Shown here: in pieces, positions 1 through 7,806 of the stretch | Layout of the letters: the number at the start of each line of letters is the position of its first letter | Numbering within the stretch: the first letter of the stretch is position 1 | Source: an uncultured Lachnospiraceae bacterium | Lineage (GTDB): Bacteria; Bacillota; Clostridia; Lachnospirales; Lachnospiraceae | Length of the DNA stretch: 43,794 nucleotides | Assembly: GCA_910585895.1 (NCBI GenBank) | Contig: CAJUHY010000020.1 | Location: 1-43,794, forward strand | Direction: 5' to 3' | Notes under the pieces: generated by a model | What the model saw: only the letters and a program-made list of their open reading frames with translations | What the model was told of the DNA's origin: nothing | Database searches by the model: none | Position numbers and translations under genes: made by a program

Positions 1-108
1 GGTATATATATTGCTCTGATACGATACCGAAGCAAATATTGCATATATGATGCCAATCAGCAGCACAGTTATATAAATCCTTATCACACGATTATCCAAA
101 AGTATCAC
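1..108 (-). CDS. N-terminal fragment of a membrane protein, cut by the window edge
   Basis: An open frame runs from a GTG at 108 (or a TTG at 99) off the left edge with no stop. The visible part is a short basic head followed by a hydrophobic stretch of about 18 residues (IYITVLLIGIIYAIFASV), which fits a signal anchor or first membrane helix. There is no ATG in this frame. A weak AG-rich sequence (AAAGAAAG) lies about 8 bases before the TTG, favouring that start. A convincing promoter sits just upstream at 134-163 and nearly copies the one before the response regulator at 7212. The product cannot be named; a sensor kinase or another envelope protein would fit, but this is inference. Confidence 0.5.
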   Translation of the reverse strand, partial: MILLDNRVIRIYITVLLIGIIYAIFASVSYQSNIYT

Positions 109-133
109 TTTCTTTCGTTCTTAATTATTCTCT

Positions 134-163
134 ATTTTACCATAATTGCCACTTAGTGGGCAA
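134..163 (-). promoter_or_regulatory. Sigma-A-like promoter with palindromic spacer (copy B)
   Basis: On the minus strand the -35 TTGCCC (158-163) is separated by 18 bases from the -10 TAAAAT (134-139). The spacer starts with the palindrome CCACT-T-AGTGG (plus-strand reading). The block GGGCAAATACTTTACAAAA and the -10 flank TACCATAA (plus strand) are identical to the promoter at 7244-7272. It drives the partial gene at the left edge. Confidence 0.6.
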
Positions 164-188
164 ATACTTTACAAAAAGTTTGTTGACC

Positions 189-232
189 AAAAAAAGAAGC
201 CGATGCCAAAGTTTCATAACTATGGCATCAGC
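189..232 (-). terminator. Intrinsic terminator of the ABC exporter operon
   Basis: Read on the minus strand, GCTGATGCCA pairs with TGGCATCGGC (10 bp, one G-T wobble) around a 14-base loop and is followed by TTCTTTTTTT. It lies about 90 bases past the stop of the ABC ATPase and before the next minus-strand promoter, so it closes the exporter operon. Confidence 0.8.
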
Positions 233-318
233 CGATTATCAAAGCATGGTTTCGCGTGGGTGCAAAAAACAGTTTTCATTTACCCACTAAAAAGAAATAT
301 GGTCCAGATATTCCGCCG

Positions 319-990
319 TTATACTTTCCCGGCAGCCCGCAGCTGCCCATCCCTCATCTTAAACGCCATATCCGCCGCCTCCGCAACTTCCATATCATGC
401 GTAACGATGATGACGCAGTAGCCTTTCTCATGTGCAAGGCTTAACAGGATATCAACAATATTCTGCGTGTTCGCACCGTCCAGGTTTCCAGTTGGCTCGT
501 CGCCCAATATGATTCTCGCATTGGACGCAAGGCTCCTTGCAATCGCCACGCGCTGCCGTTCCCCGCCGGAAAGTTTGGATGGGAAGCGGTTCATCTGCTC
601 TTTTGAGATGCCTACGCCCTCAAGAAGTTCCTCAGCCCGGGGGCTTGCCTCCTTTGGCGGCACACCGCATAGTTCCATGGGAAAACAGACATTTTCCAGG
701 ACTGTCATCAAAGGAAATAAATGAAACGCCTGAAAAATCATGGAAATACTTTCCCTGCGGTAGCGGTCAAGGTTCAGCCCCTTCAGGCTTTCGCCATCTA
801 GGGCGACCTCACCTTCCGTTGGAAGATCCAGCCCTGCAAGCAGGGAAAGCAGCGTGGACTTTCCCGAGCCAGAAGGCCCTACGATGGCGTAAACGTTTCC
901 TTCCTCAAAAGAACAGGAAACATCAGAGATTGCATTCCCATGTGCATTTTTATATTTGTATGATACATTCGTCAAAGTCAAAGCTGACAT
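319..990 (-). CDS. ABC transporter ATP-binding protein (MacB/LolD/BceA type)
   Basis: 223-aa ATPase subunit that would power the FtsX-type permease encoded just upstream. Visible motifs: Walker A GPSGSGKST near residue 40, Q-loop IFQAFHLF, signature LSGGERQRVAIARSLA, Walker B IILGDEPTGNLD and switch His in IIVTHD. The EPTGNLD sequence and short length are typical of the LolD/MacB/BceA group, which handle lipoproteins, peptides or antibiotics rather than importing nutrients. The ATG at 990 was chosen because AAAGGAG lies about 8 bases before it; an in-frame start at 1023 has no such site. The permease stops 36 bases upstream. The substrate cannot be read from the sequence; the adjacent two-component system suggests an envelope-stress or peptide-resistance role (inference). 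Confidence 0.93.
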   Translation of the reverse strand: MSALTLTNVSYKYKNAHGNAISDVSCSFEEGNVYAIVGPSGSGKSTLLSLLAGLDLPTEGEVALDGESLKGLNLDRYRRESISMIFQAFHLFPLMTVLENVCFPMELCGVPPKEASPRAEELLEGVGISKEQMNRFPSKLSGGERQRVAIARSLASNARIILGDEPTGNLDGANTQNIVDILLSLAHEKGYCVIIVTHDMEVAEAADMAFKMRDGQLRAAGKV

Positions 991-1026
991 ATATTTCACT
1001 CCTTTTCTTATCACGGAAATCAATTT

Positions 1027-4000
1027 TCACTCCTTTGCCTGCAGCAGTTCCAAAGCCTTATGCCTTGTCACCAGAACCGATGCGATAACTGCGCCACAGA
1101 TACAGCCCAGCAGATACAATGTCCAACAGAAAACAAACGTCTCCTGGCTGCTTACAAATATCCCCGGTCTGCACAGGATAAACGAAACCGCCACAAGAAT
1201 AATTCCCGCCATGCACAGGGCAATCTGCTCAAATACCAGCATGCACCTGGTACGTGTTTTCGTAACGCCCAGAATACGCAAGTATGCCGCTTCCTGCGCC
1301 GACTGCAAAATCAGCAGCAGCGGTCCGAATATGCCGATTAACACAGCTGCGGCAACGGCAATGGGAAAGAGCGATTCCAAAAGGGCGCTGATGCGCTGGA
1401 TACTTGTAAGCCCTCCGGTATTGAGTTGGTAGGACGGCGCCGGGGAATAGATAATACTCTTATCCAACTCCTCCTCCAGCAAAGTCTCCAGCTTATCGAC
1501 CTTATCGTTATCCACAAGCGTAAATACACATTCCGCCACAGCAAAATCCCTGGAAAACAGATTCTGTAATTCGCACCTGATTCCCGAGAAAATGCCTTTT
1601 CTGACATTTACATCCTCAGAATCTACAATCCCTATGACCTTATACATCTTATACGCGGTTACTTCTCCCCCCGCAGGTACGCTTTTCTCAAGCATCGTAT
1701 AGAGCATCCGGGACAGTATGCCAATCTCATCGCCGCAGGAAATGCCAAGCTCCTCGGCAGTTTCTTTCCCGACCAGGCAGAACTCTGCGGTCCCCTCAAA
1801 GGCAGAAATATCATACCCTTCGGCATATTCTACCGTACAGTCTCCCATGTTGCGCATGAGATCGTTGCTGACTGTCATCATAAGATCGCTTTTTGAGTCC
1901 TCTGCCCGCACAGCAACCGCGAAGGTATTGTGGCAGTAAAAATCCTTTATCAGCGGTGAATTTGACAACGCCCTTGCAGATGTAAGGGAAAAATCAAGCG
2001 CGTACCCTTCTACTTTCTGCTGATAATAAGCGTTATGGTATGTAACCCTTGCCAGCACGAGCGTCCCGATGGCGGCGGCCAGCACAACTGCCAAGGTCAG
2101 CGATACCGCCGTCTTTGCAAGGCCGCGCCGCATATGGCGCCGAATATAGGAAATCACATGGCACACAGAGCCATAATTTCCCCGCACGGCTCCTTCCCCG
2201 GCAACGGTAAGTTTGGAAAGGTCAGGGGCGGTTAGCGCAGTCTCTTCCACCGCTGCTTTTGCAGGTTCCGCCCATTTTTCCTCTTTCGCCCATTTTGCCG
2301 CTTTCGTCCGCGCGCCCTCCTGCAAAAGTTCCAGCGGCGGGGTATGTTTCATGCTGTGCAGGAAAGAATAGGCAGACAGGAAGACGAATAACAATTCCGC
2401 CAGCAGGCAGAGGGCTATCATGCTAACCGGCAGGCTTGTATCCGGAACGTATCCTATGGGCGCGCTTTCTGTCATCCGCGCAAGCGTCTTTTCTGCTATG
2501 CTTTGCGCATAATAAAGTCCCATTATACCGCCGGCAGGTACCGCTAATACCGACAATATTATAAACGGCAGTACCACGGAATGCTCCGCCGCCTTGCCGG
2601 GAACGCCAAGCATACGCATAATGGCGTATGTTTTCTTACTGCGCCCGATATAAAGATATACGGCAAGGAACAAAGCCAATACCGCCCCTGCGGCATACAG
2701 GAAAGCAGTCAAAAATGCTGTCAATTTTCCCATTTGCAGGCTGTCCTTCACCTCCAGCCATCCCCTGTCTCCGTATTGCAGGTCACAGCCCACCTTTTTC
2801 ACGAATGTTTCGGCAGCCTCATGGAATGCCTCTATGTCATGGGCATTTTCAACAAAGAGCTCAATATCGCCAAACTCGGGCTCCATGTTGGCAATTTCCT
2901 CCGGCATGAGGGCAGAAGGGAGATAAATCGTATTGGAATCTATAGGATATACCGCATTTTTATTCGGATCAGTATATGCGCCGACAATCGTAACTTCTGC
3001 GGTTTTCACATATTCCGGTATTTTTTCGGGACAAATAACCTCTCCCATTTCATCCTCTGTGTATGTCACCGCGTACACACCACAGAAATCACGGTAAACC
3101 TGGTCTCCCAGCCGTACACGGATGCAATCCCCAACAGACAGCCCATATTCTTTCAAAAATTCCGCACTTACGACACAGACGTCCGTATCTTCCTGCGTAA
3201 AATAACGTCCTTCACAAATGATGGATTCTGATGCTACCATGCGCATATCGGTGGCATACCGGACCTCGAAAACGTGCCTGTTGTGTTCGATTGCGTCCAG
3301 CCAGGACTTCTGGAGCGCAAAGGATTCTGTCTCCAGATAATTGTCCGGCTCCCCATCTATGACACGCAAAGCCCCCTCTCCCCAATGCTGGGGACGGAAC
3401 GTAATTCCTGACTCGTTATCCGACTCACGCCGATAGCCTGTATTCATTGCCAGCATCAGGCATCTGCTGCCAATTTTCAGATTATCGTAATACGCACGGG
3501 TATAGGGGGATTTCGCATAATACGTCTCTCCCAGAGGTACGTTTCCCACGGTGAAAGAGCGCGGAATTTCAGGCCCACCCTGGCAACCCAGAACCTTAAC
3601 GTCGTCAAACTTCAGAGTGACATGGTCGCACAGGATGGATGGATTGCTGTACTCATCCTCATACCCTTCGTATGTGCCCTCAAACAGGACGAATCCCGAG
3701 GAAAGTTCCAGACGTGTATAATCCTCCACCCGCCCCGCCGCCACGTAATTTGCATCGACAAGCGTCACGCCGGGCAGCGATTTAAATTCCTCCAACTGTT
3801 CCTTCGTTGGCTCCGGCTTTTGCTCCATTTTATACATGAAACCATAACCACTCATCGCATAGCCATTCGGCGAACTGAGATACTCCGTCTCAACATAGGT
3901 ACTGGGCACATAATTGCTGAGACCCGCCGTGGCATAATAAAAGCCCTCAACCTCCTTATTTTCCCGCATGGTGACGGCAAAGTCCGTGACGCGGGAAAAC

Positions 4001-4092
4001 AGCGCAAATGAAGCCGCTGCAATCAAAAGAAACGTCAGCAAGGTCTTTAGCGGAGCGCGCAGCAGCGTCTTTAAAGCAGTTGATTTTCTCAT
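1027..4092 (-). CDS. FtsX-type ABC exporter permease, large
   Basis: 1021-aa permease partner of the ATPase at 319-990. Layout: one N-terminal membrane helix (about 13-33), a very large extracytoplasmic domain (about 40-455), a first FtsX block with three helices (about 460-580), a basic/Ala-Glu-rich cytoplasmic linker (590-645), a helix near 660-682, a second smaller extracytoplasmic domain, and a second FtsX block over the last 120 residues. Both FtsX blocks contain the typical RxLGV motif (MRMLGV, LRILGV). Two FtsX blocks in one chain are usual for Firmicute permeases of this class; the roughly 415-residue first outer domain is large and likely binds the substrate or a partner protein. AGGAGG precedes the ATG. 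The 183-base leader carries phased repeats that may be the operator of the neighbouring response regulator. Confidence 0.92.
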   Translation of the reverse strand: MRKSTALKTLLRAPLKTLLTFLLIAAASFALFSRVTDFAVTMRENKEVEGFYYATAGLSNYVPSTYVETEYLSSPNGYAMSGYGFMYKMEQKPEPTKEQLEEFKSLPGVTLVDANYVAAGRVEDYTRLELSSGFVLFEGTYEGYEDEYSNPSILCDHVTLKFDDVKVLGCQGGPEIPRSFTVGNVPLGETYYAKSPYTRAYYDNLKIGSRCLMLAMNTGYRRESDNESGITFRPQHWGEGALRVIDGEPDNYLETESFALQKSWLDAIEHNRHVFEVRYATDMRMVASESIICEGRYFTQEDTDVCVVSAEFLKEYGLSVGDCIRVRLGDQVYRDFCGVYAVTYTEDEMGEVICPEKIPEYVKTAEVTIVGAYTDPNKNAVYPIDSNTIYLPSALMPEEIANMEPEFGDIELFVENAHDIEAFHEAAETFVKKVGCDLQYGDRGWLEVKDSLQMGKLTAFLTAFLYAAGAVLALFLAVYLYIGRSKKTYAIMRMLGVPGKAAEHSVVLPFIILSVLAVPAGGIMGLYYAQSIAEKTLARMTESAPIGYVPDTSLPVSMIALCLLAELLFVFLSAYSFLHSMKHTPPLELLQEGARTKAAKWAKEEKWAEPAKAAVEETALTAPDLSKLTVAGEGAVRGNYGSVCHVISYIRRHMRRGLAKTAVSLTLAVVLAAAIGTLVLARVTYHNAYYQQKVEGYALDFSLTSARALSNSPLIKDFYCHNTFAVAVRAEDSKSDLMMTVSNDLMRNMGDCTVEYAEGYDISAFEGTAEFCLVGKETAEELGISCGDEIGILSRMLYTMLEKSVPAGGEVTAYKMYKVIGIVDSEDVNVRKGIFSGIRCELQNLFSRDFAVAECVFTLVDNDKVDKLETLLEEELDKSIIYSPAPSYQLNTGGLTSIQRISALLESLFPIAVAAAVLIGIFGPLLLILQSAQEAAYLRILGVTKTRTRCMLVFEQIALCMAGIILVAVSFILCRPGIFVSSQETFVFCWTLYLLGCICGAVIASVLVTRHKALELLQAKE

Positions 4093-4225
4093 AACCTCCT
4101 ATCTCCTATCCAATGTATTTCCCACCCTATGCTCCTTTTTCTCTTTCACGTTTTCGCTTGGCAAAATCTTTGCAAAAAAGTAAAACGCAGCCCTCAGGCA
4201 GGATATGTCTCTATCTTACCTTGGC

Positions 4226-4263
4226 GTTGTGTCTTACTTTCATCAAAGTTGTGTCATAGTTGT
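4226..4263 (-). promoter_or_regulatory. Phased GTTGT boxes: likely response-regulator operator
   Basis: GTTGT (ACAAC on the minus strand) occurs at 4226-4230, 4248-4252 and 4259-4263, spaced 22 and 11 bases. All three therefore lie on one face of the helix. OmpR-family regulators commonly bind such direct repeats upstream of the promoters they activate. The site lies between the small membrane protein gene and the ABC permease, about 130 bases before the permease start. No good -35 hexamer follows; a weak -10-like ACATAT lies just downstream, as expected for an activator-dependent promoter (inference). Confidence 0.5.
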
Positions 4264-4275
4264 AAAATCTCACCG

Positions 4276-5082
4276 TTATGGGCGTTCGTTTCCCTTCGTT
4301 TCCTTCCTCACCGCCAGTTCCAGGGTCATGACAGCACACGCTCCCTTCCCTTCGGCTGCTTTGCTCCCTCCATCATCAGAATCCGGCAGTTCATGGCTAT
4401 CATTGCCATACGCAAATTCCATGCGGGCACATAGCCGGCTATCCTCATCTTCCCAGACTGCCTTTGTCCCCTCTTCATTCCTTGCCGCGCCTTTATAATA
4501 GGGCGTCAATCCGTTAAATTCCATAAAACTCTTCAGTTTCCAATACGGCATCTCCTCCGGCAAATTATCATGGAATTTCACCTTTGCCTGCCAGACTCCT
4601 GCGGTCACCGCGTTCACATACAAGACTGCCTCCACAGAACCTCCAGAAAGCCGGACCTCCCAAAAACTGTAATACGGCTTTTCCTCTGCTTTTGCCGGCT
4701 CTTCCAGCGTTCTAAGCATCGCATAAGCGGAATGTATCCGGGCTTTCTCATCCCTTTCCCGGTCATACTCTTCCAAATCCATCTTGGTAAACCATGCCCG
4801 CCCTGCCCTTATCGCCTCTTCCATGGAAATCTGCCCATTGACAGGATCATGCGCGGTCATCCCCTTATCCCAGCTTTTGATAACTTCCTCTATCTGCCGC
4901 ACGGAAATATTTTGGCGTTTCTGCCACTCATTGACCATGCTCCCTGCCAAAATCGCCCCATTCGCTGACAGGAGCCAGCCTTCCCTCACCCGCAGAATCA
5001 GGTTCAGGCACGCCATGCTGCCCAATGATATGGCAACTGCAAGAAGCATGGTCAAAATTGTGTATCTAGATGTCTTCTTCAT
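4276..5082 (-). CDS. Membrane-anchored extracytoplasmic protein of a two-component/ABC locus
   Basis: 268-aa protein I do not recognise. Residues 8-30 form one hydrophobic helix after a basic head (MKKTSRY), so it is likely anchored with its body outside; the rest is charged and soluble-looking. The ATG at 5082 has AAGGAGG six bases upstream, and the frame overlaps the end of the kinase gene by 17 bases, implying translational coupling. Its position between a sensor kinase and an ABC exporter suggests an accessory sensor or a modulator of kinase or transporter (inference). The C-terminal third is rich in acidic and small residues. A 183-base gap with a probable separate promoter follows before the permease, so it belongs to the regulatory half of the locus. 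Confidence 0.75.
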   Translation of the reverse strand: MKKTSRYTILTMLLAVAISLGSMACLNLILRVREGWLLSANGAILAGSMVNEWQKRQNISVRQIEEVIKSWDKGMTAHDPVNGQISMEEAIRAGRAWFTKMDLEEYDRERDEKARIHSAYAMLRTLEEPAKAEEKPYYSFWEVRLSGGSVEAVLYVNAVTAGVWQAKVKFHDNLPEEMPYWKLKSFMEFNGLTPYYKGAARNEEGTKAVWEDEDSRLCARMEFAYGNDSHELPDSDDGGSKAAEGKGACAVMTLELAVRKETKGNERP

Positions 5083-6559
5083 CCCTGCCTCCTTCTGCCA
5101 AGACAAATTCCAGGCGGACGGCAGTTCCCGTCTTCCCATCGCTGTCTATCTCCATCTTCGCCCCATGTATCTTGACAATCTTTGCTGCCAGCGCCATTCC
5201 AAGACCGGCGCCGTGCTGTTTCCTTGCGCGGGATTTGTCCACCATATAAAAAGCCTCCGTTATCCTTCCCAATTCTTCTTTGGGGATTCCCCTTCCGTTA
5301 TCCCTAACCTCTATCTGATAATAATCCCCCTGCGCTTTCCCGCTAAACCAGAGATCTTGGCACCCCGCCTTGACGGCATTGTCCGCAAGATTTAATATCA
5401 AGGTCTTATAAAGGTCGAAATCCACCCGGATAATGCCCTCCTCCATCCCTATATGCAGGGCAGTTCCATATTTTTCACATAATGGCCGAATCCCCTGATG
5501 CAGATTATCAAATATGATTGGCACGCTCATTTCTTCCAATAGGAAATCCTGCCTGTCCAGCACAAATAAATCCATCAATTTCAAAGACAGCGCTTCCAGG
5601 CGCATCCCCTCGTCCAGGATATATCCGGCAGCGCTCTTTACCTCCTCCCTCGGCAAATCGCGCTGATAGAGCATGTCGGCATAGCCAATAACGGACGTCA
5701 TCGGCGTCTTCAGTTCATGGGCAAAATTTGCCGTAAAATCCTCTTTCTGCCTTACCATATCCGAAAGCTGCATAATCTTTTCCTCCACCTGCTCCGCCAT
5801 ATGATTGAAACCGTCTGCCAGCTCGCCAATCTCATCCTTCCCTTTGATATGGATTCTCTGCGAATAATTGCCCTGGGCAATTCTTCCCGCCGCTTCCCCG
5901 ACTTTTCGGACTGGGGAGACGAGCATCTTTGTCAACAGAAAGATAACCGGAAAGCTGAGACACAGGATAAGGATAAACACTCTCTGGAAATAGGCCGCCA
6001 TATTTTTCTGATTATTGACTGCAGGGGTAATATCCGTCTGTGTAAGCAAAAATGCATGGACCCTATCCGTCCGGATACAACCAAACATGAAAATATAACT
6101 TTGCCCCTCCCTCTCATAGACCCGATAGGCTACATTTTCTTCGTTCCCATCAAAGAATTTTGCCTCAAAAAGAGTGCGCCCTTGCGCTCTTTCACAAATA
6201 TACAAGGCTCTCCAGTCTGTCACGAACCAGCCCGTCGTATATTCATCCACCACCAAGTCCCTGTCTATTCCAATTATAGCGACTGTTTCTTCTCCGTACG
6301 CGCCATACAGGTTGAGCGGAACTGTAAAATTTTTCAGGATTTTTTCCTCGTCTATTGTATTTTTGATGACAAAATTCCCTTTCGTATACAAAATTGACTG
6401 TAAGATATCCCGGTTGTGCAGATAGTCCTGAAAGGCAATCTTTGTTTCCTGCTCCATCACATTTTCATACGAATAATTGATCATCAGATATCCCGCAGCC
6501 TGAAACGTAATGCTGAACACCACAACAAAACACAAGAAAATTTTATGGAACAGTTTCAT
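5066..6559 (-). CDS. HAMP sensor histidine kinase
   Basis: 497-aa membrane kinase partnered with the response regulator whose stop overlaps its start (ATGA at 6556-6559). Domains: helix 1 at about 7-28, an outer sensing region of about 160 residues, helix 2 at about 190-212, HAMP to about 262, HisKA with phosphoacceptor His281 in the H-box (FAHELKTPMTS), and HATPase_c with N-box around Asn394, G1 box DNGRG at 420-424 and G2 box GAGLGM. All catalytic boxes are intact. The outer region matches no domain I can name. Gene order regulator-kinase-accessory protein-ABC exporter suggests control of the exporter (inference). Confidence 0.93.
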   Translation of the reverse strand: MKLFHKIFLCFVVVFSITFQAAGYLMINYSYENVMEQETKIAFQDYLHNRDILQSILYTKGNFVIKNTIDEEKILKNFTVPLNLYGAYGEETVAIIGIDRDLVVDEYTTGWFVTDWRALYICERAQGRTLFEAKFFDGNEENVAYRVYEREGQSYIFMFGCIRTDRVHAFLLTQTDITPAVNNQKNMAAYFQRVFILILCLSFPVIFLLTKMLVSPVRKVGEAAGRIAQGNYSQRIHIKGKDEIGELADGFNHMAEQVEEKIMQLSDMVRQKEDFTANFAHELKTPMTSVIGYADMLYQRDLPREEVKSAAGYILDEGMRLEALSLKLMDLFVLDRQDFLLEEMSVPIIFDNLHQGIRPLCEKYGTALHIGMEEGIIRVDFDLYKTLILNLADNAVKAGCQDLWFSGKAQGDYYQIEVRDNGRGIPKEELGRITEAFYMVDKSRARKQHGAGLGMALAAKIVKIHGAKMEIDSDGKTGTAVRLEFVLAEGGRDEEDI

Positions 6560-7212
6560 TTCCCATCCTCCAGCCGATATCCAATCCGAAATACCGTCTT
6601 AATATCATCCTCCCATTCCAGCTTGCGCCTGAGACGCTGGATATGGGAATCCAGCGTACGGGTATTCCCCATATATGGCTCCCCCCACACCTTCTCATAC
6701 AGCCTGTCCCGGTATAAGGCGATATTCTTATTCCGTATCAGTTCTGCCAGCAGGTCAAATTCCTTCACGGTAAGCTCCACCAACACCCCGCCTTTGGTGA
6801 CTGTTCTGGAATCCAGGGCAATTTCCACATCATGGAAGAAGAGCCTTTTATCCCCTTTCCTGCATCTGCGCAGCAACGCCTCGACACGGGCGAGCAATTC
6901 TCCAACCTGAAATGGTTTGACAATATAATCATCCGCCCCAAGCTTCAGCCCTTTAATCCGTTCCTCCACCCTGCCTTTTGCCGTCAGGAAAATGACCGGC
7001 GTGCCGATAGGCTTTACATATTCCAGCAGTTCATAACCGTCAATGCCCGGCAGCATAATGTCCAGCAAAATCAAGTCAAAATTTTCTTTTTCGATACAGT
7101 CCGCTCCTTCCTTGCCGTCGAAAGCGCAGGTACAGTCGTATCCCGCGGCTGCCAGATTAATCTTTATTAGATTTGCTATGGCCTCGTCATCCTCCACAAT
7201 CAGGACTTTCAT
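6556..7212 (-). CDS. OmpR/PhoB-family response regulator
   Basis: 218-aa DNA-binding regulator. The receiver domain (1-115) has the acidic pair Asp8/Asp9, phosphoacceptor Asp51, switch Thr77 and Lys99; the winged-helix domain (about 125-216) contains the family motifs TVKEFDLLAEL and RTLDSHIQRLRRKL. The ATG has GGGAGG 8 bases upstream. It is the first gene of its operon, behind the TTGCCC-type promoter at 7244-7272. The phased GTTGT boxes before the ABC permease are a plausible target. Confidence 0.95.
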   Translation of the reverse strand: MKVLIVEDDEAIANLIKINLAAAGYDCTCAFDGKEGADCIEKENFDLILLDIMLPGIDGYELLEYVKPIGTPVIFLTAKGRVEERIKGLKLGADDYIVKPFQVGELLARVEALLRRCRKGDKRLFFHDVEIALDSRTVTKGGVLVELTVKEFDLLAELIRNKNIALYRDRLYEKVWGEPYMGNTRTLDSHIQRLRRKLEWEDDIKTVFRIGYRLEDGK

Positions 7213-7243
7213 CTATCTAACCTCCCAAAACGCTTTTCTTAAA

Positions 7244-7272
7244 ATTCTACCATAACGCCGCAATGCGGGCAA
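7244..7272 (-). promoter_or_regulatory. Promoter of the regulator-kinase operon (copy A)
   Basis: Minus-strand -35 TTGCCC (7267-7272), 17-base spacer, -10 TAGAAT (7244-7249). The spacer holds palindrome CCGCA-A-TGCGG. It shares 19 identical bases across and upstream of the -35 and eight at the -10 flank with the promoter at 134-163, while the palindrome halves differ in sequence but keep their pairing. Confidence 0.65.
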
Positions 7273-7316
7273 ATACTTTACAAAACTTTCCTTCTTATCT
7301 TCCTTTGGACGCCCCT

Positions 7317-7392
7317 GCGCGGAACAAAGTGGGCAAGCCCACTTCAACTCCCCTTCCCCTCAATCTTGAGGGGATTGCACACTTTGACGCGC
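7317..7392. repeat. Compact structured intergenic element
   Basis: This gap between hypA and the response-regulator promoter holds two adjacent perfect hairpins: AAGTGGGC-AA-GCCCACTT (7327-7344) and CCCCTCAA-TC-TTGAGGGG (7356-7373). An outer pair, GCGCG plus CAAAGTG on the left with CACTTTG plus CGCGC on the right, encloses both. No coding frame or T-tract accompanies it. It resembles a small interspersed repeat or a structured RNA; which one cannot be decided from one copy. Confidence 0.45.
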
Positions 7393-7433
7393 CGAGTGCG
7401 GTCGCTTTAGCGTGACAAGGTATTTCCTATAAG

Positions 7434-7468
7434 ATAAAAAAGGAGATTAGCACGCGCTAATCTCCTTT
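7434..7468 (-). terminator. Terminator of the hyp operon
   Basis: A 13-bp perfect stem (AAAGGAGATTAGC pairing with GCTAATCTCCTTT, 4-base loop) followed on the minus strand by TTTATC. The stem overlaps the last codons and stop of hypA. Confidence 0.85.
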
Positions 7469-7794
7469 ATCTGAAACTCATTCCCCCGCTGCAGATAGGT
7501 GTTTCCGCTCCCGCAGTAGGGACATATTTTGCCATGTTCAATTGTGCCATAAACTTTCCTGCAATCTTCACAGTACGTCACAGCCGGAACTGTCTCTACT
7601 TTTAATGCCGCATCTTTGAGAATTGCACTGCGCTTTTTCACTGCCCATTTCCAACAGTTCTGCAGATAGGACTCAATAACGCCAGACACCTCCCCCAACT
7701 CCAACGTTACGGATTCCACTTCTGTCAGCTGATTCTCGGCGGCAACTTCCTCCACTATTTTAATGACATGAAACACTACTCCAAGTTCGTGCAT
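7447..7794 (-). CDS. hypA: HypA, nickel metallochaperone
   Basis: 115 aa, the normal length for HypA, which delivers Ni(II) to [NiFe]-hydrogenase (and in some bacteria urease) together with the GTPase HypB. The N-terminus MHELG gives the conserved Met-His-Glu nickel site; a zinc ribbon is formed by Cys75/Cys78 and Cys91/Cys94. It is the last gene of the operon, 12 bases after the flavoprotein, with a weak ribosome site (AAGGTCGG). No hydrogenase, urease or other hyp gene (C, D, E, F) is in the window. The client enzyme is therefore unknown and may lie elsewhere or be a neighbour not known to hold nickel. Confidence 0.92.
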   Translation of the reverse strand: MHELGVVFHVIKIVEEVAAENQLTEVESVTLELGEVSGVIESYLQNCWKWAVKKRSAILKDAALKVETVPAVTYCEDCRKVYGTIEHGKICPYCGSGNTYLQRGNEFQIKEISAC

Positions 7795-7806
7795 AACAAC
7801 CGACCT

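Noticed and set aside
4093..4225. Small genes in the leader of the ABC permease
   Set aside because: Short frames on both strands lack ribosome sites; the segment is better explained as a regulated leader.
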